Source: Bacteroidaceae bacterium (lineage in GTDB: Bacteria; Bacteroidota; Bacteroidia; Bacteroidales; Bacteroidaceae). Taken from it: DNA of 59,344 nt. Position numbers and translations under genes: made by a program. Below, one piece after another: positions 6,865 through 15,322 of the stretch. The number at the start of each line of letters is the position of its first letter. The stretch's first letter is position 1. The stretch is from positions 1-59,344 of the forward strand of contig JAKSLR010000018.1 in NCBI GenBank assembly GCA_024401095.1, read 5' to 3'. The notes beneath the pieces are model-generated. The model was not told where the DNA came from, did no database searches, and saw only the letters and a program-made list of their open reading frames with translations.

Positions 6865-9051
6865 ATGTTAATGTTTCCTTTTGTCCCCCAGCATGACAGT
6901 ATGCAGTGTGGAATAGCATGTTTGAATATGGTTTGTCGCTATTATGGTCGGCGTTATTCAATGTCTACGCTATCTCGTTATTGCCATGCGACAAAAGAGG
7001 GTGTCTCTTTGCTTGGTATTTCACAGGCAGCAGAGAGTTTGGGAATGGAAACAATGGGGCTAAAGGTTACGTTATCCGAGCTTAGTAAACTCCAACCTCC
7101 CTGCATTCTTCACTGGAACCAGAATCATTTTGTTGTTTTTTATGGGAAAAGCTCAAGAGGAAGATTTCGAATTGCTGATCCAGGGAAAGGGAAACTGACA
7201 TACAATGAGGAAGAAATGATTCATTATTGGTTGGGAGGTTTAGCTTCGGCAACAGGAATTGCTATGATATTGAAGCCTACTAAATATTTTTATGAGCATA
7301 GAGATCGTGAAACAATGGAGAGTCATTCTTTCTTGTTCCTATTTGACAGATTCTTACATTACAAAAAGGAATTTGCATATATTCTTTTTTGTTCGTCAGT
7401 AGCCAGTGGTTTGCAGCTAGTCTTGCCATTCTTGACGCAAGCTATCGTAGATAAAGGAATCACTCATCATAATCTAAGTATTATATATATTATACTTCTG
7501 GGACAGTTATGTCTTACAATTGGTAAGACCGCTGCAGACTTTACCCGAAACCATGTTGTATTACATGTTGGGCTCAAGATTGATATAACTCTGGTAAGTG
7601 ATTTCTTCATTAAGCTTTTGTTGTTGCCAATGTATTTCTTTGATGTAAAGCTTCTTGGTGATTTACAGCAACGTATACGAGATCATGATCGGGTGAAATC
7701 TTTTTTGACAAACCAGCTACTTAGTGCTGTATTTTCTTCAATATCTTTTATTGTTTTCGGTGTAGTTCTATTGAAGTACTCTCAGATCATTTTCGCGGTG
7801 TTTCTGACAGGAACACTGCTTTATGGTATCTGGCTTATGTTGCTTTTGAAAAAGAGACGTACTCTTGACCTCTTGAACTTTGAACAATTGGCAGAAAACA
7901 ACAATAAGACATATCAGTTTTTAACCTCCATGCAGGAAATCAAGTTACAAGGATGTGAGAATCGACGTCGCTTAGAGTGGGTGAATATTCAAGAAAACCT
8001 GTATAAGATAAGTATGCGCATGTTAAGCCTGCAGCAAAAGCAGGAGGCTGGTAGTATTCTCATCAATGAATCAAAAAATATTGTTACAACTGTCATTGCA
8101 GCGGCTGCAGTCATACACGGAGAGATGACTTTAGGAATGATGCTTGCTATCCAGTACATAATTGGTCAGCTGAACTCCCCTGTTAGCCTATTGGTTCAGT
8201 TCATTTATTCTTTGCAAGATGTACAGATCAGCTTAGAGCGTATAAATGAGATAAAAAACATGGAAGAAGAAGATATTAATTCAGACGCTTATGTTGAATA
8301 CGGTGCAGATTGCCATGATATTGTTGTTAAGAATGTCCATTTCAAATATGATCCACATTCTCCCATAGAGATTCTCAAAGGAGTTTCCCTAACTATTCCA
8401 CACAACCGTATGACGGCAATAGTAGGTGCCAGTGGAAGTGGTAAAACAACCCTCCTGAAATTACTTCTAGGATATTATCCTACCAATAAGGGTGATATAA
8501 TATTAGCCGGCTGTAATTTGCAGGATTATAAAATGAAATGGTGGAGAAGCCGATGTGGTGTAGTGATGCAAGATGGTATCATATTTTCTGAGAGTATTGC
8601 AAGGAATATTGCCGTTGATGATGGAGAAATTGATACAACTCGTTTGAAAAAGTCCGCCCAAATAGCCTGCATCGATGAATTTGTTCAAACTCTTCCACTG
8701 AAATACGAAACAAAAGTTGGAAAAGACGGCATGGGACTTAGCAAAGGACAGCAACAGCGCGTATTGATAGCAAGGGCCGTATATAAAAATCCCGATTTCA
8801 TAATTTTGGACGAAGCAACCAATTCTTTGGATGCCAACAATGAACAGACGATAGTGGATAACCTGTCAGAGTATTATAAAGGAAGGACAGTAATAATTAT
8901 TGCTCATAGGTTAAGCACAGTTAGATATGCGGATAAGATAGTTGTTATGGAAAGTGGAAAGATAGTTGAAATCGGAACCCATGAGTCTCTTATTAAACAA
9001 AAGGGATATTATCACAAGTTAGTACGGAATCAGCTTGATATCGCTGAATGA
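6865..9051 (+). CDS. C39 peptidase-containing ABC exporter for double-glycine peptides
   Basis: This 728-residue protein cuts leader peptides after GG and exports the core across the inner membrane. The N-terminal C39 domain has Q9 and C15 (VPQHDSMQCG), H88 (NHFVVFY) and D105 (ADPGKG), so the catalytic set is complete. A membrane domain with several hydrophobic helices covers about residues 160-440. The ATPase domain has Walker A GASGSGKTT from residue 521, signature LSKGQQQR (variant of LSGGQ), Walker B FIILDEAT with D649/E650, and the H-loop AHRLST. It is the only exporter in the locus and lies between the two precursor-maturase sets, so it probably serves both. No HlyD-type adaptor gene is present in the window. 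Confidence 0.95.
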   Translation: MLMFPFVPQHDSMQCGIACLNMVCRYYGRRYSMSTLSRYCHATKEGVSLLGISQAAESLGMETMGLKVTLSELSKLQPPCILHWNQNHFVVFYGKSSRGRFRIADPGKGKLTYNEEEMIHYWLGGLASATGIAMILKPTKYFYEHRDRETMESHSFLFLFDRFLHYKKEFAYILFCSSVASGLQLVLPFLTQAIVDKGITHHNLSIIYIILLGQLCLTIGKTAADFTRNHVVLHVGLKIDITLVSDFFIKLLLLPMYFFDVKLLGDLQQRIRDHDRVKSFLTNQLLSAVFSSISFIVFGVVLLKYSQIIFAVFLTGTLLYGIWLMLLLKKRRTLDLLNFEQLAENNNKTYQFLTSMQEIKLQGCENRRRLEWVNIQENLYKISMRMLSLQQKQEAGSILINESKNIVTTVIAAAAVIHGEMTLGMMLAIQYIIGQLNSPVSLLVQFIYSLQDVQISLERINEIKNMEEEDINSDAYVEYGADCHDIVVKNVHFKYDPHSPIEILKGVSLTIPHNRMTAIVGASGSGKTTLLKLLLGYYPTNKGDIILAGCNLQDYKMKWWRSRCGVVMQDGIIFSESIARNIAVDDGEIDTTRLKKSAQIACIDEFVQTLPLKYETKVGKDGMGLSKGQQQRVLIARAVYKNPDFIILDEATNSLDANNEQTIVDNLSEYYKGRTVIIIAHRLSTVRYADKIVVMESGKIVEIGTHESLIKQKGYYHKLVRNQLDIAE

Positions 9052-9065
9052 AATATTTAATAATT

Positions 9066-10388
9066 ATGAAATGGAGTAGATATAGTCATTTAATTCAGTC
9101 AGAACGGAATTGTTGTTATTTTTTGTATAATACAATGTCAAATTATCTGGCAAAAGTATCTGATAAGGATGCTTCACTGCTGATGAAAATAAAAGATGGC
9201 ACTATAAACGCAGAAATGCTTCCTAAGGAGACCTATGAAGCGTTAATTCATAATAGTATCTTGGTTTATGATGATAAAACAGAGTTGGCAAAACTTAAAC
9301 TTTTGAAGCAATATAACAGGATGGACCCTACGAAGATGGTTCTGACAATAGCTCCAACTTTGGAATGTAATCTAAGATGTAGTTATTGCTTTGAAGATGC
9401 ACATCCAGCTATAAGAATGAGTGATGCTGTTGAAGATGCTATTGTGGAATATGTAAGAAGCCAAGAAACCGTTCAGAGATTGAAAGTCACATGGTTTGGA
9501 GGGGAACCTTCCTTATATTTTGAAAGAATTGAAAGTATCACATCACGTTTGAAACAGATTCCTCATATTAAACAATATTCTGCAGATATTATTACAAATG
9601 GTGTAGAACTTGACAGGGAAAAAATTGAAAAATTTGATTCTTTATGCATAGATTGTATAAGTATAACCATTGATGGATTGGAGTCTGTTCATAATAGCAG
9701 GCGTGGACATGGACAGATGAATTCATTTCAAAAAATAATGGAAAATCTTGAAATCTTGTCTGAAAATGAAAGAATAATCAAGACAATTCGGGTAAATATT
9801 GACAAATCTAATCTAGGAGAGTTTAAGAAAGTATATTCATTGATTAACTCCAGGTTTGCAGGAAAGAGATTTAATACATATATAGGATTCGTAAAAAACA
9901 CATATGGGAAGTGTAATCAATGTGTTCATTCTCTAACTCCACAAGAACAGGTTGATTATTTGTCTAGTTCTTTCTTAGATTTGGGTAAATTGAGTTGGTC
10001 ATTGCTCCCGTTAAGGTATAATACAGAATGTATGGCACGTCAGAAGAATGGCTTACTTGTGGATCCTGAGGGTTTTTTATATAAATGTTGGACTGATACA
10101 GGAAATAAGGAAATGAGTATAGGTAATATTTTAAATATGAATAATATAAATATTGACCTCTTGGCGCAATATTTGGTTGGCGCAGACCCTTTTGATTCCT
10201 TTCAGTGCCAAAAATGCTCATTATTACCTCTTTGTGGCGGTGGATGTCCACATGCTAGAATAATGAATAGTTTTTTTGGTAAGAAGAATAGTATATGCCA
10301 TATGGCCAAAGGTCACCTTGTAGAACTAGTCGATGCATATTATGAAATACTCAATAAACAGAATGGTGTAACCGAAAAGCCAGAATAG
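9066..10388 (+). CDS. Radical SAM/SPASM peptide maturase 2
   Basis: This 440-residue enzyme should modify the peptide encoded just downstream. The SAM cluster motif CNLRCSYC uses C101, C105 and C108, followed by WFGGEP. The C-terminal SPASM domain has the complete seven-cysteine pattern: C322-x13-GxxxxC341 and C381-x2-C384-x5-C390-x3-C394, then C411, with the typical LPLCGGGCPHAR. The N-terminus (MKWSRYSHLIQSERNCCYFLYN) is the usual opening of Bacteroidota peptide maturases, which favours the ATG at 9066. An earlier in-frame ATG at 9048 overlaps the exporter stop as ATGA and could couple translation. Modification chemistry (thioether, cyclophane or other) cannot be told from sequence. Confidence 0.92.
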   Translation: MKWSRYSHLIQSERNCCYFLYNTMSNYLAKVSDKDASLLMKIKDGTINAEMLPKETYEALIHNSILVYDDKTELAKLKLLKQYNRMDPTKMVLTIAPTLECNLRCSYCFEDAHPAIRMSDAVEDAIVEYVRSQETVQRLKVTWFGGEPSLYFERIESITSRLKQIPHIKQYSADIITNGVELDREKIEKFDSLCIDCISITIDGLESVHNSRRGHGQMNSFQKIMENLEILSENERIIKTIRVNIDKSNLGEFKKVYSLINSRFAGKRFNTYIGFVKNTYGKCNQCVHSLTPQEQVDYLSSSFLDLGKLSWSLLPLRYNTECMARQKNGLLVDPEGFLYKCWTDTGNKEMSIGNILNMNNINIDLLAQYLVGADPFDSFQCQKCSLLPLCGGGCPHARIMNSFFGKKNSICHMAKGHLVELVDAYYEILNKQNGVTEKPE

Positions 10389-10415
10389 AGTAGGTTAAAA
10401 TATAAATAAACAGAA

Positions 10416-10625
10416 ATGAAAAATTTAAGTTTTGAGGAACTGCGTTCCTCTCAAAATCTAGACATTGACTTAACGAATCTGATCTCTTTAGATTTGATGT
10501 CAAGTATCAATGGAGGATCACATGGTACAGGTGTTTGTGATGCTGTATGTTTGCCTGAAGAAATGGGTGGCTGTGTTCCTGAGTATATTGATCCATGTCC
10601 TACATATGGCATGGCAATAGAATGA
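10416..10625 (+). CDS. Double-glycine RiPP precursor peptide 2 (four Cys)
   Basis: The 69-residue peptide begins MKNLSFEELRSSQNLDIDL and has an LMSSINGG cleavage site at residues 27-34. The predicted 35-residue core, starting SHGTGVCDAVCLPEEMGGC, has cysteines at 41, 45, 53 and 61 and is acidic and Pro/Gly rich. It starts 27 bp after the stop of the adjacent maturase, in the order enzyme, precursor, barrel. Apart from the GG site its leader barely resembles that of precursor 1, which fits each maturase having its own substrate. It would be exported by the C39 transporter. Activity of the product is unknown. Confidence 0.85.
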   Translation: MKNLSFEELRSSQNLDIDLTNLISLDLMSSINGGSHGTGVCDAVCLPEEMGGCVPEYIDPCPTYGMAIE

Positions 10626-10630
10626 CATGT

Positions 10631-10689
10631 TGCTCTCCTGCGTATGAAACGACATTTATTAATATGCCATTTTTATTAGCAGGAGAGCA
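10631..10689 (+). terminator. Inverted repeat after precursor 2
   Basis: TGCTCTCCTGC (10631-10641) and GCAGGAGAGCA (10679-10689) form a perfect 11-bp stem around a 37-nt AT-rich loop, starting 6 bp after the precursor stop. Only a short TATTTGAT follows, so it may stabilise the upstream mRNA or act as a weak terminator before the barrel gene. Confidence 0.6.
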
Positions 10690-10706
10690 TATTTGATAAT
10701 TCGATT

Positions 10707-12734
10707 ATGTGGAAGAATATTATATTTCTTTTTGTATTCTATTCAATGCAAATAGTGGCTCAAGACACTTTGAAGACAATAGTGTTGCCTGATTTGAAAG
10801 TTGAGGCTGAGCAAGTGGTTATTAAGGGAGATCACTACGATGTGTATCCAACTGGTATTCAGAAAAAACATGCCCATTCTGGCTATGATTTGCTTAGGAA
10901 CATCATGATTCCAGGAATGACAGTTGACCGAAAGTCAGGAACAGTTCTGTCTAATATGGGTAAGGTGGGTGTCTATATTGATGGACGTGAAGCAACTTTT
11001 CAGGAAGTGCAATCCTTACGTTCAAAGGATATTAAAAGTTTTGAGTATTATGAGATAGCCACAGGAAATTTTGCAAAGAATCCGTCTGCCATAAATTTCG
11101 TGATGAAAGAAATGAAGCATGGTGGCTATACTCAAGCTGACGCAGAACATGGCATCGGCGCGAATCGTGCTGATTATAACCTTGTCTCTAAATATTCGTT
11201 CGATAAAACAGCAGTAAGCCTGTGGGCAGGATATATATACTCCAACTTTAAAGAGAAACTCTGCATGTCTGAGAGTTTCATCTTTCCAGACTCAGAACTT
11301 TACAGAACCTCCGAATTCTCAGATAGGAAGAATGTGCATGATGGTTATGTTCAGGCTGATATCATTCGTTCCGATGCAAAACACATGCTCATGATACAAC
11401 CTGGATTGCGCTTCGGAAATAATGAAAGTGGGATAGAAAGTGGCCAAGTAGAATACAGTGGTAAGAAAACAGGCTACTACACTAGAAAGAATACAGATCA
11501 TAATGATTTTCTAATGCCATCGCTTTACTTGTACGAACGTTTTAGTTTACCAAAGAAACAAACTTTGAACTATACGCTTAATTCCCGTTATTCTAGGAAT
11601 ACCTACGACCGATTTCTAGAGGAGAACAATCAGTCATTTAATTTGAATACTACAGAGGATTTCCTCTATGCCAATGCAAGTGTGAATTATATCAAGCAGT
11701 TCAGGCAGAATAGCACTCTGACTCTAAAGCTGCATGAATTCTTCAGAGCCTCCTCCGTGCATTACTCTAATACAACTACACTTTGGCAAAGACTTTGGGA
11801 GTCGGAGACCATATTTTTTGCCGATTATACGCAGAATCTTGGAAAATGGTTTTTGCAACTGTCTCCAGGCGTGTCATACATGAACTATAGGCTTCATGGT
11901 AGCGAATTAGTCACGAGTGTTGGGCCTAGAATGCAAATGGCTGCCATGGTGCTTCTTTCAAAGAAACAACGCCTTCAATTCACTTATTCGTTAGGAAACA
12001 GCTTTCCAGAGATAGCATCGCTTAACAAGGCCACTCAGCAAGTAGATTTCATATTGAAAAAACAAGGTAATCTAGATTTGCGTAATACCATTCTTATGGG
12101 GCCGTCTGTTACCTATACTCAAACAAGCGGCAAATTTACTACTCAGCTTTCTGGCATCTATACGTATATGAATCACGTAATTGTGAGGAATTATTCACCA
12201 CAAGGAGATTGTATGATGATAACCTTCCTTGATAATGCTTCTTCTCATCAACCCGTGTTGCGCCTGTCTAGTACATGGAAGTATTCCCCTAAACTAAATA
12301 TGAAGGTAGACGCTTCGTGGCAGAAAAATATAGTAAGGGGAGTCATAAACAAGCAGAGAAACACTTGGAGTGCTGGTATTACGGCCAATTATTATACAGG
12401 TGATTTTAGCTTCTCTTTGAGCTGTAAGACTCCGCAGCATACTCTAATAGATTATATGGTATTCAGGAACCAACCTTGGACGTCAACTATGAATACAGAA
12501 TGGTCACATGGCCGATGGGCTGCTGAATTTGAGTTGAATAACCTTTTATTTCCAAATAAAGGAACCAAGGAGAGCATGCGGACCACCCATTATGATTTCT
12601 CTCAAAACATAAAGAGTGAACTGTATAAGTTTTATGCTTCGCTTAAAGTCTATTACAGTATAGATTATGGAAAGCAAACATCCAAAGTTCAGAGGTATAA
12701 TCGCGTGGATTTAGAAAGTGGAATTTTGAAGTAA
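10707..12734 (+). CDS. TonB-dependent-receptor-like outer-membrane beta-barrel protein of the RiPP locus
   Basis: The 675-residue protein has a signal peptide (MWKNIIFLFVFYSMQIVAQ), a short VLPDLKVEAE segment that could be a TonB box, and a plug-like domain with the motif GKVGVYIDGREATFQEVQSL. The remainder is long alternating-strand sequence with many aromatic girdles, as in outer-membrane barrels of the OMP_b-brl_3 type. It lacks the N-terminal carboxypeptidase-like domain of SusC proteins. The plug segment aligns by eye with GVAIYVENHKADIKEVQSL in the fusion protein at 3508, so the two barrels are paralogues. It could carry the mature peptide across the outer membrane, or take it up again; the direction is not visible. 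Confidence 0.82.
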   Translation: MWKNIIFLFVFYSMQIVAQDTLKTIVLPDLKVEAEQVVIKGDHYDVYPTGIQKKHAHSGYDLLRNIMIPGMTVDRKSGTVLSNMGKVGVYIDGREATFQEVQSLRSKDIKSFEYYEIATGNFAKNPSAINFVMKEMKHGGYTQADAEHGIGANRADYNLVSKYSFDKTAVSLWAGYIYSNFKEKLCMSESFIFPDSELYRTSEFSDRKNVHDGYVQADIIRSDAKHMLMIQPGLRFGNNESGIESGQVEYSGKKTGYYTRKNTDHNDFLMPSLYLYERFSLPKKQTLNYTLNSRYSRNTYDRFLEENNQSFNLNTTEDFLYANASVNYIKQFRQNSTLTLKLHEFFRASSVHYSNTTTLWQRLWESETIFFADYTQNLGKWFLQLSPGVSYMNYRLHGSELVTSVGPRMQMAAMVLLSKKQRLQFTYSLGNSFPEIASLNKATQQVDFILKKQGNLDLRNTILMGPSVTYTQTSGKFTTQLSGIYTYMNHVIVRNYSPQGDCMMITFLDNASSHQPVLRLSSTWKYSPKLNMKVDASWQKNIVRGVINKQRNTWSAGITANYYTGDFSFSLSCKTPQHTLIDYMVFRNQPWTSTMNTEWSHGRWAAEFELNNLLFPNKGTKESMRTTHYDFSQNIKSELYKFYASLKVYYSIDYGKQTSKVQRYNRVDLESGILK

Positions 12735-13004
12735 TCACAAAATAATGCGGCAGGATTCATAGTTATGATAGATAATCGTTCATTATGTGAAAAGTTTTAT
12801 ATCTTATTACCTGCATTGCATGTAGCACAATGACTACATCTTAATAGGGGGGACAAAAAGGTTCCAGGGAGAGATTATGAAAAGAAGGTTTAGAAGTTTT
12901 TTCTGGATTAAATAAGCTTCAATTTCCTTTAAAACCATTTAAAGGCAGTTTTTCTCATGCTCAAATGGAACTGGATGGGTACAAATTGGGTACAAATGCC
13001 ACCT
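12735..13004. other. Gene-poor gap at the end of the peptide locus
   Basis: No convincing gene lies here. It contains a G-tract segment, AGGGGGGACAAAAAGGTTCC at 12846-12865, that resembles half of the GGGACA-type palindrome at 59145. It also contains a tandem 11-bp repeat listed separately. Base composition is AT-rich like the peptide locus. Confidence 0.5.
12976..12997 (+). repeat. Tandem 11-bp repeat matching the tRNA-Leu 3' end in inverted orientation
   Basis: TGGGTACAAAT occurs twice back to back (12976-12986 and 12987-12997). TTGTACCCA at 13050-13058, covering the 3' end of tRNA-Leu, is the inverted form of its first nine bases. Such repeats beside a tRNA can be recombinase binding sites, but no integrase gene is present. 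Confidence 0.55.
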
Positions 13005-13049
13005 CTTAAAAAGATAAAAGGCTGAGAATCAATCACTTGATTTTCAGCC
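13005..13049 (-). terminator. Terminator of tRNA-Leu
   Basis: On the minus strand a stem GGCTGA...TCAGCC (13020-13025 with 13044-13049), extended inward by ATCAA/TTGAT, is followed by TTTTATCTTTTT directly downstream of the tRNA. Confidence 0.75.
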
Positions 13050-13052
13050 TTG

Positions 13053-13134
13053 TACCCAGACCCGGGATCGAACCGGGATGGGTTGCCCCACTGGTGTTTG
13101 AGACCAGCGCGTCTACCGATTCCGCCATCTGGGC
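13053..13134 (-). tRNA. tRNA-Leu (anticodon CAA)
   Basis: The minus strand reads a full class II tRNA. It has acceptor GCCCAGA with TCTGGGT, a D-arm (GGCGGAATCGGTAGACGC), an anticodon stem-loop CTGGT-CTCAAAC-ACCAG giving CAA, a long variable arm (TGGGGCAACCCA), and a T-arm CCCGGTTCGATCCCGGG. The 3' CCA is not encoded. It decodes UUG and marks the edge between the AT-rich accessory region and core genes. Confidence 0.95.
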
Positions 13135-13293
13135 TCGTAAGCATTACTGCTTATTTGCGGATGCAAAGGTAGTGATTTTTTCTTAACTTGCAAATAATTT
13201 TCGGAAAAAATGTGAAAAAAAGGATAAATGTTAGGAATATCACTAAGAATGACGTACCTTTAGCAATTAGAATAACAGTAGCGATAATTGAAT

Positions 13294-14388
13294 ATGGAAA
13301 CAAGTCACAATATACATGATTACTGCGTCATACTTGCAGGAGGACAGGGGGCTCGTTTCTGGCCGTTGAGCCGAGAAGAAAAACCGAAGCAGTTTATAGA
13401 TTTTTTTGGTATGGGGCGTTCTTTGCTTCAGCAGACCTTTGACAGAATGCAGAAGGTGTGCAATACAGACCAAATCTATATCTTGACTCAGCAGAATTAT
13501 GTGCCACTTGTACAGGAACAGATTCCGGAGATTCCTGTCCGTCATATCCTTCCTGAACCTATGCGCAGAAATACAGCTCCTGCAGTAGTATGGGCTGTGC
13601 TTCATATCTATGCGCGTGACCCCAATGCCAATGTAGTGGTAGTGCCTTCGGATCAGGTGATCATGCGCGATGACCTGTTTGTAAAGGATATAGATGAGGG
13701 TCTGGAGTTTGTGGAGAAAGAGCACGAAATGCTAACCATAGCCGTAAAGCCTACTCGTCCTGAAACAAATTATGGATATATCCAGATTTCCGATGAAACC
13801 AAGGGAAATCTGCATCGCATGAAGTCTTTTGTGGAGAAACCTGAGCTGGAGTTTGCCAAATTCTTTGTGGAGAGTGGTGAGTTTTATTGGAATACAGCCA
13901 TTTTCCTGTGGAGTGTGAAGGCTTTCCTGCATAATGCAAGGGAACTTTATCCGGAGTGGGCTAGCAGAATGGATGAGGCTCGTCCTAACTGGACTTCCAG
14001 AGAGGAAGAAATTCAGGTCATCCAGCAGAACTATGGCATGACACCTAACTTGTCTATCGATGCTGCCATGCTGGAGAAGAGCGGTAAGATCTTCGTCAAG
14101 CCATGCTCATTCGGATGGGTAGATATGGGTAACTGGGAGAACTATTATGACACATCGCCAAAGGATCATAAGGACAATGTGATTCCGGAATCCAATGCGG
14201 TATGCTATGATTGTACCGGCAATATCATTCATGCGCCTCAGGGCAAATATGTGGTGGCCGATGGATTGAAGGATTTCGTGGTTATTGATAACCCAGACCT
14301 CTTGGTTATTTGTCCAAGGAAGAATGCTTCAAAGTGGAAGAAATATGTAAATGATGTCCAGATAAATCTGGGTGATAAATACATTTAA
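13294..14388 (+). CDS. manC: Mannose-1-phosphate guanylyltransferase
   Basis: This 364-residue enzyme makes GDP-mannose from mannose-1-phosphate and GTP, feeding capsule, O-glycan and fucose synthesis. The nucleotidyltransferase signature AGGQGARFWPLSREEKPKQF lies near the N-terminus. FVEKPELEFAKFFVESGEFYWN, with the VEKP and YWN landmarks of the family, lies mid-protein, and GWVDMGNWE follows. The length fits the monofunctional class without the C-terminal isomerase domain. The ATG at 13294 is preferred to the in-frame TTG at 13288. A near-consensus -7 box (TACCTTTA) lies at 13255. It stands alone, facing the HIT gene across a shared terminator. Confidence 0.93.
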   Translation: METSHNIHDYCVILAGGQGARFWPLSREEKPKQFIDFFGMGRSLLQQTFDRMQKVCNTDQIYILTQQNYVPLVQEQIPEIPVRHILPEPMRRNTAPAVVWAVLHIYARDPNANVVVVPSDQVIMRDDLFVKDIDEGLEFVEKEHEMLTIAVKPTRPETNYGYIQISDETKGNLHRMKSFVEKPELEFAKFFVESGEFYWNTAIFLWSVKAFLHNARELYPEWASRMDEARPNWTSREEEIQVIQQNYGMTPNLSIDAAMLEKSGKIFVKPCSFGWVDMGNWENYYDTSPKDHKDNVIPESNAVCYDCTGNIIHAPQGKYVVADGLKDFVVIDNPDLLVICPRKNASKWKKYVNDVQINLGDKYI

Positions 14389-14393
14389 AAGAA

Positions 14394-14427
14394 AAAAGGC
14401 TCGCTATTAAGCGGGCCTTTATTTTTT
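14394..14427. terminator. Bidirectional terminator between manC and the HIT gene
   Basis: AAAAGGCTCGC and GCGGGCCTTT pair around a TATTAA loop. A-rich sequence precedes and TTTATTTTTT follows, so it can serve both convergent genes; it overlaps the HIT stop codon. Confidence 0.85.
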
Positions 14428-14818
14428 AGAGCTGTGCAGCGATGTTTGCTGCAATTTCCTTGAATTCTTCAGGAGTGAGCTGTAATTTTGGGTTAGTGAA
14501 CAGCATGTCCTTTTCCTTTTGCATAGGAACCAGATGAATGTGGGCATGAGGTACTTCCAAACCTAAAACTGCCTGGCCTACCTTAATGCATGGATAAGCC
14601 TTCTTGATGGCTACTGCCACTTTCTTTGCGAAGATTTGCATGGCACCAATCTCCTCGTCAGTCAGATCGAAGAAATAATCCACCTCTCTTTTTGGAATAA
14701 CTAGGGTATGGCCCTTAACCAGAGGATTGATGTCCAGGAATGCATAGAACTGATCGTCCTCTGCTACCTTGTAGCTAGGAATGTCACCTGCTACAATCAT
14801 GCTGAAAATTGTTGCCAT
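14426..14818 (-). CDS. HIT-family nucleotide-binding hydrolase
   Basis: This 130-residue cytoplasmic protein carries the histidine triad HAHIHLVP, in which the central His is the catalytic nucleophile for hydrolysing AMP-linked nucleotides. The N-terminus (ATIFSMIVAGDIPSYKV) and the middle segment NPLVKGHTLVIPKREV match the HinT-like branch of the family. It is the last gene of a probable operon, 7 bp after greA. The biological substrate is not predictable from sequence. Confidence 0.93.
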   Translation of the reverse strand: MATIFSMIVAGDIPSYKVAEDDQFYAFLDINPLVKGHTLVIPKREVDYFFDLTDEEIGAMQIFAKKVAVAIKKAYPCIKVGQAVLGLEVPHAHIHLVPMQKEKDMLFTNPKLQLTPEEFKEIAANIAAQL

Positions 14819-14825
14819 GGTATAA

Positions 14826-15290
14826 TTAGAATGAAATGTTCAGTACTTCCAGCTGGATGGTTCCTTGTGGAATCTTGATATCTGCAATTTCGCCGACTTT
14901 CTTGCCCAGCAATCCCTGTGCAATAGGGGTCTGGATAGAAATCTTACCGGCACGCAGGTTTGCCTCACTCTGTGAAACGATGGTATAGGTCATCTGCTGG
15001 CCAGTCTTGACGTTCTTCAACTGTACCTTGGTCATGATCTGAACTGTTTCACAACTCATCTTTGAGGTGTCAATGATCTTTGCTGCATTGATGGCTTCTT
15101 TCAGGTTATTGATCTTCATTTCCAACATACCCTGAGCCTCTTTGGCTGCATCGTATTCTGAATTCTCTGACAAGTCGCCCTTGTCGCGTGCTTCTGCAAT
15201 GGCTGCTGAAGCTTTTGGACGCTCAACAGTCTCCAGATATTTAAGTTCCTCTACGAGCTTATCGTAGCCTTCTTTAGACATGTATGCCAT
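14826..15290 (-). CDS. greA: Transcription elongation factor GreA
   Basis: The 154-residue protein rescues backtracked RNA polymerase by stimulating transcript cleavage. The N-terminal coiled coil contains the tip motif ARDKGDLSENSEYDAAKEAQ, whose acidic D and E residues support cleavage in the polymerase active site. The C-terminal FKBP-like domain ends in GTIQLEVLNISF. Length is typical. It lies 32 bp after the lipoprotein gene and 7 bp before the HIT gene, in the same direction, so the three may be cotranscribed. Confidence 0.96.
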   Translation of the reverse strand: MAYMSKEGYDKLVEELKYLETVERPKASAAIAEARDKGDLSENSEYDAAKEAQGMLEMKINNLKEAINAAKIIDTSKMSCETVQIMTKVQLKNVKTGQQMTYTIVSQSEANLRAGKISIQTPIAQGLLGKKVGEIADIKIPQGTIQLEVLNISF

Positions 15291-15322
15291 AGTATTCTTT
15301 TTTTTATTTTTTTGTCGTAAAA

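Noticed and set aside
12929..13144. 71-codon minus-strand frame across tRNA-Leu
   Set aside because: It runs through the complete tRNA gene and its terminator; not a protein gene.
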